A stretch of DNA of 56,507 nucleotides from DMER01 sp003451645 (GTDB lineage: Bacteria; Pseudomonadota; Alphaproteobacteria; Micropepsales; Micropepsaceae): assembly GCA_031976175.1 (NCBI GenBank), contig DALYLR010000022.1, positions 1 through 56,507 of the forward strand, given 5' to 3'. The notes under the pieces were generated by a model. The model was not told the DNA's origin, made no database searches, and saw only the letters and a list, made by a program, of their open reading frames with translations. Both the position numbers and the translations under genes were made by a program. How positions within the stretch are numbered: the first letter of the stretch is position 1; every line of letters starts with the position of its first letter. This document shows positions 1 through 8,781 of this stretch, piece after piece.

Positions 1-1053
1 GGGGCCCAGCACAGAAATATCCCCGCCCATCCGCCCAATAGGGTCGGTGCCGCCTTCGACATGCGGGAAGTCGGTCGAGAAGGCGTAGATCTCGGGCATG
101 CCGTAGCGCTCGATCTGACGTGCGGTCTTCTCCCAGATGAAGGGCGTGAACCGGACCTGATCGACGAGGATCTCCTTCGGCCGGCGCTTGAGCGCGGAGC
201 GCACGCGCTTGGACATCTCCATCCGGTCCTCCAGCAAATCGGCGAAGGGGCCGGCCCACATCGCGCCGAGCTCAATCACGCCCACGCGCAAATCCGGATG
301 CCGGTCGAACACCCCGCCAAAGATCATCGCGGTCAGATAGTTCTGCGGCGACATGTGCATGGTGGCGAGCATCTGCGGCCCCACGGGCTCGCCCGTCGTG
401 AAGGTGCCGGGGCGCAGCAACTCCGCCTCCTGCCACACCTCGCTGCGCACGAAACCATGCTGCCCACCGATGTGGAAGGTGACGGGCACGCGCGCCTGAG
501 CCAGCACGGCCCAGAGCGGGTCGACCTCCGGCGCGGCCGGGGAATAGCCGCCCGGCGCGACGCCGTCCTGAATGAACACGGCGCGCGCGCCGCCCGCGAT
601 GACGCGCTCGGCCTCGGCGATCGCGCCCTCGATCGTCGTCATGTTGAGGAGGGCGGTCGGGCGCAAGCGGCCTTGGCCCATCTTGGTCCAGCGCAAGACG
701 GCGTCGTTGTATTCGCGCAAGACCGTGCTGGCATTGGGGTGCTTCGACCAGGCGGGCAAGGCCATCAACACTTGCGGGAAGATCAACTGGCGCTCGATGC
801 CCATCATGTCCATGGCGGCGAGGCGTCCCTCCGGCGTCCAGGCGCCGGGCGCGCCGGTGCCCTTTTTCTTCCAGACGGTTTCGGTGTTGAGGTCCGCCTT
901 GACGGTATCGTCAAAGAATTGATGGCCGATATAGGGCTTGCCCGTTTCGGCCATCGCCTCGCCGAACACCTCCGCCCATTTGGAGACAGGGACCTGCAAA
1001 TGCGAGTCCAGATCGTTGATGCGGCCATGCACGGCGGGGAGAACGGTGCTCAT
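1..1053 (-). CDS. Amidohydrolase family metal-dependent hydrolase (partial)
   Basis: The reading frame is open from an ATG at 1053 to the left window edge (351 codons, no stop), so the C-terminus is missing. An AAGGAG ribosome binding site lies about 9 bases upstream of the start. The protein has the pattern of the amidohydrolase_2 / ACMSD-like TIM-barrel family: an N-terminal NDLDSHLQVP segment where metal-binding residues are expected, a central VPVTFHIGGQHG strand, a FDRHPDLRVGVIELGA segment, and YAFSTDFPHVEGG close to the edge, which corresponds to the conserved aspartate region. The substrate cannot be deduced; related proteins act as decarboxylases or hydrolases on aromatic or lactone substrates. 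It is divergent from the alcohol dehydrogenase operon. Confidence 0.85.
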   Translation of the reverse strand, partial: MSTVLPAVHGRINDLDSHLQVPVSKWAEVFGEAMAETGKPYIGHQFFDDTVKADLNTETVWKKKGTGAPGAWTPEGRLAAMDMMGIERQLIFPQVLMALPAWSKHPNASTVLREYNDAVLRWTKMGQGRLRPTALLNMTTIEGAIAEAERVIAGGARAVFIQDGVAPGGYSPAAPEVDPLWAVLAQARVPVTFHIGGQHGFVRSEVWQEAELLRPGTFTTGEPVGPQMLATMHMSPQNYLTAMIFGGVFDRHPDLRVGVIELGAMWAGPFADLLEDRMEMSKRVRSALKRRPKEILVDQVRFTPFIWEKTARQIERYGMPEIYAFSTDFPHVEGGTDPIGRMGGDISVLGP

Positions 1054-1098
1054 CGGTCGAGGCTCCTTGGGCGAGGGCGTGGGGGCAATCATGCTTAG

Positions 1099-1114
1099 CT
1101 GACAAAAGTGTCAG
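1099..1114. promoter_or_regulatory. Palindromic operator candidate between divergent genes
   Basis: CTGACA-AAAG-TGTCAG is a perfect inverted repeat (6-bp arms, 4-base spacer). It lies in the 195-bp gap between the amidohydrolase start (1053) and the adh start (1249). The arm length and spacing are typical of TetR-type operators, and a site here could control both directions. No regulator gene is adjacent, so the binding protein is unknown. Confidence 0.5.
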
Positions 1115-1248
1115 TCACCCCGCCCAAAAGCGCAAGGGGGCACGTGAGGCGGACGACGGGCCTTGGACATTGCGCGGACTTTGACCTGGATCATTTCACC
1201 CCGGCACGGCCCCCCCATCTCTTGCCCAGGCAGCAAAGGGAGGTTGGC

Positions 1249-2277
1249 ATGGCAAGGACGATGAAAGCCGCGGTGGTGCGCGAGTTGGGCAAGCCCCTCG
1301 CGATTGAGGAGGTCCCCATCCCTGAGCCGGGGCCGGGGCAGGTACTGATGCAAGTGATTGCAAGCGGCGTCTGCCACACGGACCTGCACGCCGCGCGAGG
1401 CGACTGGCCGGTCAAGCCCAAACCGCCCTTCATTCCGGGTCATGAGGGGGCAGGGCGCGTTGCGGCGGTGGGGGCGGGCGTGAAGGCCCTAGAGGAGGGA
1501 GACGCGATTGGCGCGCCCTGGCTCCACACGGCTTGCGGCCACTGCGCCCATTGCCGCACGGGCTGGGAGACATTGTGTCACGATCAGCAGAACACCGGAT
1601 ACTCCGTCAACGGAGGGTTCGCAGAGTATGTGCTGGCGGATGCCGGCTATGTGGGGCGTATCCCCACGGGGTTGGATTTCGGGGCGGCGGCGCCGGTGCT
1701 CTGCGCGGGCGTCACGGTCTATAAGGGCCTGAAGGAAACCGAGGCGCGCCCAGGAGAATGGGTGGCGGTATCCGGCATAGGCGGCCTGGGGCACATGGCG
1801 GTTCAGTATGCCAAGGCGATGGGCCTGCATGTCGCGGCGGTCGATGTGCGCGAGGACGCGCTGAAGCTCGCCCGCGATCTGGGCGCGGATATCACGGTCA
1901 ATGCGCGCGAGGCCGATCCGGTTGAGGTCCTGCGGGCCAAGACCCATGGCGGGGTGCATGGTGTGCTGGTGACCGCCGTCTCCAACAGTGCCTTTGAGCA
2001 GGCTCTGGGCATGGTCCGCCGCCGGGGCACAGTGTCTTTGGTAGGCTTGCCGCCGGGCGATTTCGCAGTGCCGATCTTTCCGCTGGTCCTCAACCGGATC
2101 ACCATCCGCGGCTCGATCGTCGGAACACGGCAGGATCTGGACGAAGCGCTGGCCTTCGCGGCGGAGGGCAAGGTGAAGCCGCATTTCAGCTATGAGCGGC
2201 TGGAGGCGATCAACAGCATCTTTGCGCGCCTGGAGGAGGGCAAGATCGACGGGCGTGTGGTGCTGAAAATGGGTTGA
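1249..2277 (+). CDS. adhP: Zinc-dependent alcohol dehydrogenase
   Basis: This 342-residue medium-chain dehydrogenase oxidises primary alcohols with NAD+ or reduces aldehydes. The start at MARTMKAAVV is chosen because AGGGAGG lies a few bases upstream and the family begins here; an open extension to 1108 has no such support. Visible features are GVCHTDLHA (catalytic zinc Cys and following His), PGHEGAGRV (zinc His and Glu), the structural zinc cluster in CGHCAHCRTGWETLC, and the Rossmann motif GIGGLGH followed by an acidic VDVRED strand end, which indicates NAD preference. It is the first gene of a three-gene operon with a flavodoxin-fold oxidoreductase and a nitroreductase. The AdhP assignment is by family resemblance. 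Confidence 0.93.
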   Translation: MARTMKAAVVRELGKPLAIEEVPIPEPGPGQVLMQVIASGVCHTDLHAARGDWPVKPKPPFIPGHEGAGRVAAVGAGVKALEEGDAIGAPWLHTACGHCAHCRTGWETLCHDQQNTGYSVNGGFAEYVLADAGYVGRIPTGLDFGAAAPVLCAGVTVYKGLKETEARPGEWVAVSGIGGLGHMAVQYAKAMGLHVAAVDVREDALKLARDLGADITVNAREADPVEVLRAKTHGGVHGVLVTAVSNSAFEQALGMVRRRGTVSLVGLPPGDFAVPIFPLVLNRITIRGSIVGTRQDLDEALAFAAEGKVKPHFSYERLEAINSIFARLEEGKIDGRVVLKMG

Positions 2278-2318
2278 GGGCGGCGCTGCTGTTTCTGATG
2301 CGACAAAGGAGGGCAGGC

Positions 2319-2903
2319 ATGACGAAAATCCTGATCATTCAGGGACACCCCACACCGGGCGGCGGGCATTTCTGTCACGCGCTGGCCGATGCCTATGCGC
2401 AAGGCGCGGCGTCTGGCGGGCATGAGGTCCACAGACTGACCGTGACCGATCTGGACTTTCCAGTGCTGCGCGACCGGGCCAGCTGGGAGAAGGCCGCGCC
2501 GCCGCCGGACATCGCGCGAGCGCAAGCGGAGATAAAATGGGCGAACCATTTGGTGTTTATCTATCCGCTCTGGCTGGGGGCGTTACCGGCTTTGCTCAAG
2601 GCATTCCTGGAACAGGTTGCCCGGCCCGGCTTTGCCTTCACCGTGGGCTCGGACGGCAGCGGCATGCAGGTCTTGCTCAAGGGCCGATCGGCGCGGACCA
2701 TCGTGACCATGGGCATGCCGGGCTTGATCTATAGCTGGTGGTTCGGCGCGCTGACCTTGCGCAGTTTGGAGCAAAACATCCTGGCGTTTGTAGGCATTGG
2801 GCCTTGCCGGAATACAGTGATCGGCCTGGTCGAAGGCATGAGCAACGAGAAGCGGAATTCTTGGCTGGACACCCTGAGGCGGCTTGGCCGCAATGCGCAA
2901 TAG
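2319..2903 (+). CDS. NAD(P)H dehydrogenase, flavodoxin-fold (MdaB/KefF type)
   Basis: This 194-residue protein begins with a beta strand and phosphate-binding loop, ILIIQGHPTPGGGHF, typical of the Flavodoxin_2 family (NAD(P)H quinone reductases and KefF-like regulators). FIYPLWLGALPALLKAF and TMGMPGLIYSWWFGA are the other family segments around the FMN site. The start at 2319 follows an AAAGGAGGG ribosome binding site; the longer frame starting at 2274 overlaps the preceding stop and lacks one. It probably reduces quinones or similar electrophiles in the cytoplasm. It lies 41 bp after adhP and 9 bp before the nitroreductase, so the three are very likely co-transcribed. Confidence 0.88.
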   Translation: MTKILIIQGHPTPGGGHFCHALADAYAQGAASGGHEVHRLTVTDLDFPVLRDRASWEKAAPPPDIARAQAEIKWANHLVFIYPLWLGALPALLKAFLEQVARPGFAFTVGSDGSGMQVLLKGRSARTIVTMGMPGLIYSWWFGALTLRSLEQNILAFVGIGPCRNTVIGLVEGMSNEKRNSWLDTLRRLGRNAQ

Positions 2904-2912
2904 GAGGCGGAC

Positions 2913-4007
2913 ATGATCAGCAGGCGGACTTTATTCTATGGCGCAGGCGCAGCCGCTGTTGCGGCGATTGGCGGAGGCGCCATATCGGTGGCCAGCATGG
3001 GGTCGCTGACAGATTATCAAGCTGCCATGGCGGCTTTGCGGGCACCGTTACCAGAAGCGCCCGCCGTAAAGGACTTGTTGCGCTATGCGACCCTTGCCGC
3101 AAACGGGCACAATACGCAGCCATGGAAATTCCGGGTCTCTGAGGGCCGCATAGAACTTCTCCCAGACTTTACGCGCCGCACACCGGTTGTTGATCCCGAC
3201 GACCATCATCTGTGGGCGAGCCTGGGTTGTGCTGCCGAAAATCTTTCGATTGCATCGGCCGCCATGGGCAAGCCGGGGGACATCCGGTTCGACCCCGGTG
3301 GTGAGGGCTCCGTGATCTTCGAGTACAGCACTGGCACACAGGCTTCGACGCCCCTGTTCGGTGCAATTCCCAAACGTCAGTCATCGCGAGCAGACTACAC
3401 GGGCGCGCCGGTGCCGCCGTCCAGCCTGCAGGCGCTTGCTGCGGCCGCGGCTGCGGTCGATGGAGTCGACGTGGCGGTCTTGACGGAACGCCGGGACATT
3501 GCGCGGGCGCGTGATCTTGTGATCGCAGGCAACACCGCGCAAATGAACGATCCGGCATTCGTGCGCGAATTGCGCGACTGGCTGCGGTTCAGCCCGCGTG
3601 CCGCCTTGGGGGCGGGCGACGGCCTATTCAGCGCCTCAAGCGGCAATCCCATGCTTCCCGATTGGCTTGGGCCGACATTGTTTGGCTTTGCGTTCACACT
3701 CGCGGCGGAAAATGCCAAGTACGCAAGACATGTGGACACGTCATCGGGTGTCGCGGTGTTTTGCGGCGCGAAGAATGACCGGGAGCACTGGATGCTGGCC
3801 GGCCGCGCGTGCCAGCGGTTTCAGTTGCAGGCAACGGTCGAAGGCCTCAAGACCGCGTTCGTCAACCAGCCCGCCGAGGTGCCAGAACTGCGCGCGGACA
3901 TGGCCGCGCTCGCCGGCTTGCCGGGGCGGCGTCCCAATATCGTCTTGCGGTTCGGCTATGGCCCGGAATTGCCGTTCTCGCCACGGCGAGCGCCCATTGT
4001 GATCTAG
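2913..4007 (+). CDS. Tat-exported nitroreductase-family protein
   Basis: The 364-residue product starts with a twin-arginine signal, SRRTLFYGAGAAAVAAIGGG, suggesting export of a folded FMN protein to the periplasm. The segment LLRYATLAANGHNTQPWKF is the N-terminal FMN-binding motif of nitroreductase/Acg-family proteins. The C-terminal LRFGYGPELPFSPRR resembles the 'RxGy' ending with a proline/arginine tail seen in that family. The ribosome binding site is AGGAGG. The substrate is unknown; together with the upstream alcohol dehydrogenase and quinone-reductase-like genes it suggests a redox or electrophile-stress operon. A Tat-type nitroreductase is less common than the cytoplasmic form. Confidence 0.85.
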   Translation: MISRRTLFYGAGAAAVAAIGGGAISVASMGSLTDYQAAMAALRAPLPEAPAVKDLLRYATLAANGHNTQPWKFRVSEGRIELLPDFTRRTPVVDPDDHHLWASLGCAAENLSIASAAMGKPGDIRFDPGGEGSVIFEYSTGTQASTPLFGAIPKRQSSRADYTGAPVPPSSLQALAAAAAAVDGVDVAVLTERRDIARARDLVIAGNTAQMNDPAFVRELRDWLRFSPRAALGAGDGLFSASSGNPMLPDWLGPTLFGFAFTLAAENAKYARHVDTSSGVAVFCGAKNDREHWMLAGRACQRFQLQATVEGLKTAFVNQPAEVPELRADMAALAGLPGRRPNIVLRFGYGPELPFSPRRAPIVI

Positions 4008-4201
4008 GCAGGGCAGTGAACAACGCTCCTACGGCTTCGCAAGTCATGCGTGCCGCACTGTTCGTGAGCGCAGGGCACTCTGCGATGCGTACCTGATCCA
4101 TGCCTTCCAGAACAGCCTGCGCCTGAGGGCCAGCGCTCTTGGATACACGGTTCAGCGCGGTGGTTTAGGAAGCAGAATGACAAATCACGGACAGACCCGC
4201 C

Positions 4202-5092
4202 TCACTTACGCTGAAAGGTCCACTCGACCCTGTATTCCCCGCCCGGCACCTGCTTGCGGAGCGTGCCGCTTTTGATGCCGCCCGGTGTGGGCCCGGCGAT
4301 CACGTTAGCAACCGGCAGCGCCGTCAAGCGTTCCTCGGTTTTGGTGTTTGCGGCGCCGGTGCGCGGGAAGCCCGTGGCCTCGGGAACCGCGATCCACACG
4401 CGGGTGGAGGTCTTGCTCAGGTCTGTCTCAACGACGACATTGGCGTCCACGTTGCTCAACGGCTGACGCCCGGCAACGGCCTCTACCTCTTTGCTTACGC
4501 CGCCTTTGTTGAGTGTGGTCCGGTTGTTCGCGCTCATGCTGCCGGTGCAGTTTTCCGAATACCAGATTTCAAACCGGCCATCTGTATTCCCAACGCGCTT
4601 TTGCGCTTCACGAGTTTTCTCCCCCACGCGCCCGCTGCGCTCAAGGAATGTGGGATCGCTCTGCATGGCTTGCATCACCTGCATGGCGCAAGCCTCATCG
4701 CTGCCGCCGCGCGCTTTGCAATCCTTCATGAGCTTATCCATCCCTTGCATTTGGGCAAGCGTGCCGTCCTCCTGCATCGTCTTTTGATCGGCAGCGGTCG
4801 CTTCGCCGATCGCGGCGTCGGCGTCTTTCTGTTGCTGGCTGGCGCCATCGAGATAGGACCTTGGTTCCACGCCCTCATTCATGAGCGGACAGGTCATCGT
4901 AGTGCTTTGATTGATCTCGGTCCGGCGCTCCCAAGTGCCATCGAAATCCTGCACTTGTATCGATGTGGTCGCCTGATATTCGAGCTTGACCGTCATGACC
5001 CCAGACTGGCTCTGGGCAGTCGCAGGGAGTATTGAGACTGCGGCTGCCAGGACCGCAAGATGAAATGCAACCCGGCCATTCGGAACTCGCAT
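4202..5092 (-). CDS. Secreted protein of unknown function
   Basis: This 296-residue protein has a Sec-type signal peptide (hydrophobic core VAFHLAVLAAAVSILPATAQS) ending near an AQS processing site. The mature part has no family I recognise. It contains a Gln/Met/Asp-rich central stretch (residues about 85-160, with two nearby cysteines in MKDCKARGGSDEACAMQ) and a beta-rich C-terminal half ending GGEYRVEWTFQRK. It stands alone, convergent with the nitroreductase operon, and is followed by a 369-bp gap. It is probably a periplasmic or exported protein. Confidence 0.7.
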   Translation of the reverse strand: MRVPNGRVAFHLAVLAAAVSILPATAQSQSGVMTVKLEYQATTSIQVQDFDGTWERRTEINQSTTMTCPLMNEGVEPRSYLDGASQQQKDADAAIGEATAADQKTMQEDGTLAQMQGMDKLMKDCKARGGSDEACAMQVMQAMQSDPTFLERSGRVGEKTREAQKRVGNTDGRFEIWYSENCTGSMSANNRTTLNKGGVSKEVEAVAGRQPLSNVDANVVVETDLSKTSTRVWIAVPEATGFPRTGAANTKTEERLTALPVANVIAGPTPGGIKSGTLRKQVPGGEYRVEWTFQRK

Positions 5093-5461
5093 GACCCAAT
5101 ACTCCCCTTTTACGGACTAAAAGCACCAAATTTGCGTGCACAGACGCACCAAATTAGACGGTCCACCACGAGGCGTCCCGCTAGAATAGCGGGTCCCCGC
5201 CACGCGCAGGAATAGTTCACGATTGCCTGTTGAGTGGGTACGCCTGGAAGTGTTGGCCAATCGCATGAGCGAGTGCACGCTGCTGGACTCAAAAGACAGA
5301 CCTATAGCTTCAACCCCAGAAAGGCCGCGCAGTGATCATCCCGCTCACTGCAGTGCAGCGTCTTAAGCATCGCATCGCTGTGGAGGTATCGGCCAAATCC
5401 CTATTGAGGCGACGCACATGTCAGTCACCCGGAAAAAGAGCCGCATGGGCAAGGGTCCGCT
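5093..5461. other. Intergenic region, no gene recognised
   Basis: This 369-bp stretch holds no convincing coding region; the longest frames (about 60 codons) show no start support or family resemblance. Two direct copies of CACCAAATT lie about 22 bp apart near 5127 and 5148. I see no terminator with a T-run and no RNA gene. Confidence 0.4.
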
Positions 5462-5836
5462 TTAGGCCAAGGTCAGCCCACCATGCGCCGCATAGTGGCG
5501 GAAGTCCGTGTCTCGGGTGATCAGGGCAACGTTATGGTCTATGCAGCTTTGCGCGATAAGAGCATCGCCAAGGCGGGACTTCCTCCCATTAGAAAGGATG
5601 AGGAAACGCAAACGTCCTGTTCGTTCCCAATACCCCTCCAACAAGGTCAGCGGTCTCAATTGAGACAACAATGAAAGCAGTTCAGGATCATCGGGCCGCG
5701 CGGAGGTAACTTCACTTATTACGACAGGCGGTAGGACCACATTGGCTTGGGCCAGCTGTGTTTCAAAACGTTCTACGTCTTGTCCTAACTCATGCTGCAG
5801 GTATGCAACAAGTGTGCTGGAGTCGACCGCGATCAT
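5462..5836 (-). CDS. vapC: PIN-domain toxin (VapC-like)
   Basis: This 124-residue protein is of usual VapC length. MIAVDSSTLVAYL carries the first PIN-domain aspartate, SEVTSARPDD the glutamate region, SRLGDALIAQ the second conserved acidic position and LITRDTDFRHYA the C-terminal aspartate pair. PIN toxins are Mg2+-dependent RNases, usually cutting tRNA or rRNA. The start overlaps the stop of the upstream antitoxin gene (ATGA), so translation is coupled. The target RNA is not predictable. Confidence 0.88.
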   Translation of the reverse strand: MIAVDSSTLVAYLQHELGQDVERFETQLAQANVVLPPVVISEVTSARPDDPELLSLLSQLRPLTLLEGYWERTGRLRFLILSNGRKSRLGDALIAQSCIDHNVALITRDTDFRHYAAHGGLTLA

Positions 5837-6045
5837 TTGCTTTCGTCCATGGCGCGCAACTCAGAGATCGAGTAGGCAAACTTAACTTTGCCTTTCAATG
5901 CCAACAGGCGTTGCTGGGCCTCGCGGGCAGCAAGGTCGCGCAGCGCCGCGCGCACAGTCTCGTCGACGCTGCCGCCAGTAAAGGCTTGCGCCGCTTGGAG
6001 GTCATTGGCTGGGACCTCGACCGTTATCGTCATCATCTTCGTCAT
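5833..6045 (-). CDS. vapB: VapB-like antitoxin
   Basis: This 70-residue protein starts with a short strand (MMTITVEVP), followed by a helical segment, GGSVDETVRAALRDLAAREAQ, that resembles the RHH/VapB antitoxins of alphaproteobacteria ('...DETVREALRELA...'). The C-terminal tail KVKFAYSISELRAMDES would wrap the toxin. It directly precedes and overlaps vapC by four bases. Methionines at residues 4 and 5 are alternative starts. Confidence 0.82.
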   Translation of the reverse strand: MTKMMTITVEVPANDLQAAQAFTGGSVDETVRAALRDLAAREAQQRLLALKGKVKFAYSISELRAMDESK

Positions 6046-6096
6046 CGCGGAAGTGTATCAGTTTCGGCACCCGCGCACAAACATGCGGCACCGCCA

Positions 6097-7248
6097 CTAT
6101 GCCGATAGTGCCAAATCCTCGTCGCGCGCCAGCAATTTCGCGTAGACCCGCAAGGTCGAGCGGCACATCACCGCCACGTCGTATTTCGCGGCGACATGAG
6201 CGCGCGCGGCGGTGGTAACCCCCAGTGCTTGCGCCGCATCCAGGGACAGCGCCTGGCCAATCGCGGCGGCCATCTCGGGCGGAGAGGATGGCGGCACGAG
6301 CCAGCCGGTGCGGCCTGGAATGATTGTCTCTGTTGAGCCGCCAATATTGGTGGCGACGACGAGACGGCCCATCGCTTGCGCCTCCACCGCGACCCGGCCA
6401 AAAGCCTCCGGCTCGATGGAGGCGGAGACCACGACGTCACTGGCCGCAAAGGCGGTCGGCATATCGTCGACCTGCCCCACATAGCGCACCCGGCCTGCAA
6501 GCCCGAGTTCCTTGACCCGCGCGATCACCTCGTCCTCGAAATCTTCCCGCTCCTGAGAATCGCCTGCGAGGATTCCGTAGACGCTGCGGTCCTTGAGTTG
6601 CGCCATCGCCTCCACAAAGGACAGGCCGCCCTTCCACCGGGTCAAGCGGCCGGGCATCAGCACAACCCGCGCGCCCTCTGGCACCGCCCAGCGCGCGAGC
6701 ATGGCTGCGACATGGGAGGGCTGCACACGGGCAGGATTGAATTTGGCAAGGTCGATGCCACGCGGGATGACTGCGATCGGGCGGCGCAAATCCTTGTACG
6801 TCTCCCGAATGTGGCGGGCCGTATAGGCCGAGTTCGCGATGACGATATCCCCGCTCGCCATGATCGCATTATAGTGGCGCTTGAAGGGCAGATCGGCATT
6901 GTAAATGCCGGCATAGGTGGTCACGAATCTGATGCCCGTGCGCTTTGCGGCCCAATAGGCGCTCCAGGCTGGCGCGCGCGACCGGGCATGAATGATTTGG
7001 ACCCGGTGCTTACGGATGATGTCCGCTAGCCGCCCGGCATTGGCCCACAGCGTCATGGGATTTTTGGAGTCGTAGGGGCCTTGAAAGAACTGTACGGCCG
7101 TGCCGTCGAGCTCATGCGTCATGCGCCCGCCCTGGCTTGCGATCAGTGCCTGACCGCCGTCGGCCATAATCGCGCGCGCCACATCGATGGTTGTTCGCTC
7201 GACACCGCCAGCACTCAATTCTGGCACCACTTGCAAAATCGTCAACAC
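6097..7248 (-). CDS. Glycosyltransferase family 4
   Basis: This 383-residue GT-B enzyme opens with ILQVVPELSAGGVERTTIDV, the acceptor-domain signature of GT4. The donor domain starts at VVLMPGRLTRWKGG and contains SIEPEAFGRVAVEAQAMGR, the E-x7-E motif that binds the nucleotide sugar. It should add a sugar to a cell-surface glycan or lipid carrier at the cytoplasmic face. The start is GTG at 7248, with an AAAGGA about 12 bases upstream. It is a lone gene, divergent from the alpha/beta hydrolase, so its glycan is unknown. Confidence 0.9.
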   Translation of the reverse strand: MLTILQVVPELSAGGVERTTIDVARAIMADGGQALIASQGGRMTHELDGTAVQFFQGPYDSKNPMTLWANAGRLADIIRKHRVQIIHARSRAPAWSAYWAAKRTGIRFVTTYAGIYNADLPFKRHYNAIMASGDIVIANSAYTARHIRETYKDLRRPIAVIPRGIDLAKFNPARVQPSHVAAMLARWAVPEGARVVLMPGRLTRWKGGLSFVEAMAQLKDRSVYGILAGDSQEREDFEDEVIARVKELGLAGRVRYVGQVDDMPTAFAASDVVVSASIEPEAFGRVAVEAQAMGRLVVATNIGGSTETIIPGRTGWLVPPSSPPEMAAAIGQALSLDAAQALGVTTAARAHVAAKYDVAVMCRSTLRVYAKLLARDEDLALSA

Positions 7249-7313
7249 GGGGGCAGTTGTTCCTTTTGCGGCGAACGAGCGCCGTCTTGCTTATGAGCGG
7301 AATAGATGAAGAG

Positions 7314-8069
7314 ATGACCGGGGCCGCACACACACACACCTTAGCCCGCGCACATGGCCATCACCTCGCCTATCATAAGCATGAGGGCGGGCGCCTTCCA
7401 GGTGTAATATTTCTGGGCGGCTTTAATTCGGCGATGTCAGGCCAGAAGGTCACAGCCTTGCACGCCTGGGCCGCGCGCACCAACCATGGCTTTGTGCGGT
7501 TCGACTATTACGGGCATGGGCAGTCGAGCGGCCTGTTCCAGGATGGGACAGTCTCGCTATGGCGCGAGGATGCACTGTGTGTCTTGGACGCATTGACCGA
7601 TGGGCCCCAAGTGTTGGTGGGCTCGTCCATGGGCGCCTGGATCGCGGCGCTGGCTGCCTTGGCGCGGCCGCAAAGGATCAAGGCTCTGGTCCTCATCGCG
7701 CCAGCGCTCGACTTCACAGAACGCTTGCTCTGGCAGCGGCTACCGGACTGCGCGCGCCACGCCATCCTCCACAAGGGTGTGTGGATGCGGCCAAGCGCCT
7801 ACGGTCCTGAGCCTTATCCCATCACACGCCAATTGATCGAGGACGGCCGCAAGCATCTTTTGCTGGATGCGGAAATCGCGATCGATGTCCCTGTGCGCAT
7901 CCTGCAAGGCATGGCCGATCCTGATGTCCCTTGGCCGCAGGCTCTGATCACCGCGGAGCGCTTGCGCAGCCGCGATGTGGAGGTGGAGCTGATCAAGGCC
8001 GGCGATCACCGGCTGTCGGATGCGCCGAGCCTCGCCCGCATCGAACGGATGGTGGAGGGGGTGTTGTAG
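7314..8069 (+). CDS. Alpha/beta hydrolase (ABHD10-like)
   Basis: This 251-residue hydrolase contains GVIFLGGFNSAMSG (oxyanion region), RFDYYGHGQSSG, the nucleophile elbow VGSSMGAW (catalytic Ser), MADPDVPW (acid) and GDHRLS (catalytic His). The pattern matches the ABHD10 / mycophenolic-acid acyl-glucuronide esterase group, which includes depalmitoylase-like thioesterases and esterases. The physiological substrate is unknown. The start is uncertain: ATG 7293 adds seven residues and neither candidate has a strong ribosome binding site. The adjacent SRPBCC gene may be in the same transcript. Confidence 0.85.
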   Translation: MTGAAHTHTLARAHGHHLAYHKHEGGRLPGVIFLGGFNSAMSGQKVTALHAWAARTNHGFVRFDYYGHGQSSGLFQDGTVSLWREDALCVLDALTDGPQVLVGSSMGAWIAALAALARPQRIKALVLIAPALDFTERLLWQRLPDCARHAILHKGVWMRPSAYGPEPYPITRQLIEDGRKHLLLDAEIAIDVPVRILQGMADPDVPWPQALITAERLRSRDVEVELIKAGDHRLSDAPSLARIERMVEGVL

Positions 8070-8113
8070 GAGCGGTCTTGACGCAGGCACGCGACGCCAC
8101 AATTTGTTCGCCC

Positions 8114-8584
8114 ATGATTGTGGACATAAGCACGAAACTTGACTGCGCGCGAGCACGCGCCTGGGAAGAGGTTCAAAAGCCAGCGTTGCTCGTGCACGTC
8201 GCAAAGCCTTTGCTTGTTTTCAAGCCACTTGAGCCCAAAACGCTACCAAGCGTGTGGAGGGAGGGACGCTATCGCGTATCCCTTTGGTTTCTTGGTTTGC
8301 TGCCCTTAGGGCGGCAATGGGTGGACGTGAGCAAGCCGGCGCCACCCGAATGGGCCGATCAGGCGGCACTGTGTATTCGCGATAATGGCTCGGGCGATCT
8401 GGTGCGAACATGGGATCATTGGATCGTCATGACAGATGAGGGTGCGGGGCAGACCGGCTATCGCGATCGGGTTGATATTCGAGCAGGCCTGCTGACGCCT
8501 TTTGTCTGGTTGTTCGCAATCTGGTTTTATCACCACCGGCAGGCGCGATGGCGGGCTTTGGTGCGGAGAGGCTTTCAACCCTAG
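8114..8584 (+). CDS. SRPBCC-fold ligand-binding protein
   Basis: This 156-residue protein begins MIVDISTKLDCARARAWEEV, the first strand and helix of an SRPBCC (START/polyketide-cyclase-like) fold. It continues with a beta-rich body, including WREGRYRVSLWFLG and VRTWDHWIVM. The function is unknown. The start is chosen from the domain boundary; no clear ribosome binding site precedes it and a TTG near 8079 with an AGGAG is an alternative. Its stop codon lies in the CTAG shared with the duplicated MBL-gene end (repeat 8576-8622). Confidence 0.68.
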   Translation: MIVDISTKLDCARARAWEEVQKPALLVHVAKPLLVFKPLEPKTLPSVWREGRYRVSLWFLGLLPLGRQWVDVSKPAPPEWADQAALCIRDNGSGDLVRTWDHWIVMTDEGAGQTGYRDRVDIRAGLLTPFVWLFAIWFYHHRQARWRALVRRGFQP

Positions 8585-8622
8585 CCCGCCTGCCTCTGTC
8601 CCAGCCGGTTCACTGGCAGGCG
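8576..8622. repeat. Left 47-bp direct repeat flanking the Fic island
   Basis: This segment matches 10063-10109 at 45 of 47 positions. Read on the minus strand it spells the last codons of the MBL-fold hydrolase gene (RLPVNRLGQRQAG-stop). Both mismatches are synonymous (CCA/CCG, GGA/GGC). Its first nine bases also carry the stop of the SRPBCC gene. It looks like one end of an insertion or integration event. Confidence 0.85.
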
Positions 8623-8781
8623 GTAGCGAGGCAGCTGCATGGGTATTTGATCAAGGGGGCTGTTAAAAGAGATCAGTATGAGGACGGAATCCGCTCATGC
8701 TGCATTTTCGTTTCTGCCTGCATTGAAGGGGCGGGATAGGGCGCCGCTGACAATGCCCGAATCCCCTGCTACAACAGGGCT

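Noticed and set aside
61..1098. Plus-strand open frame of 345 codons
   Set aside because: It is the complement of the amidohydrolase gene, which has family motifs and a ribosome binding site.
5125..5156. Two CACCAAATT copies with a small palindrome between them
   Set aside because: Too short and unsupported by any neighbouring promoter or gene to call an operator.
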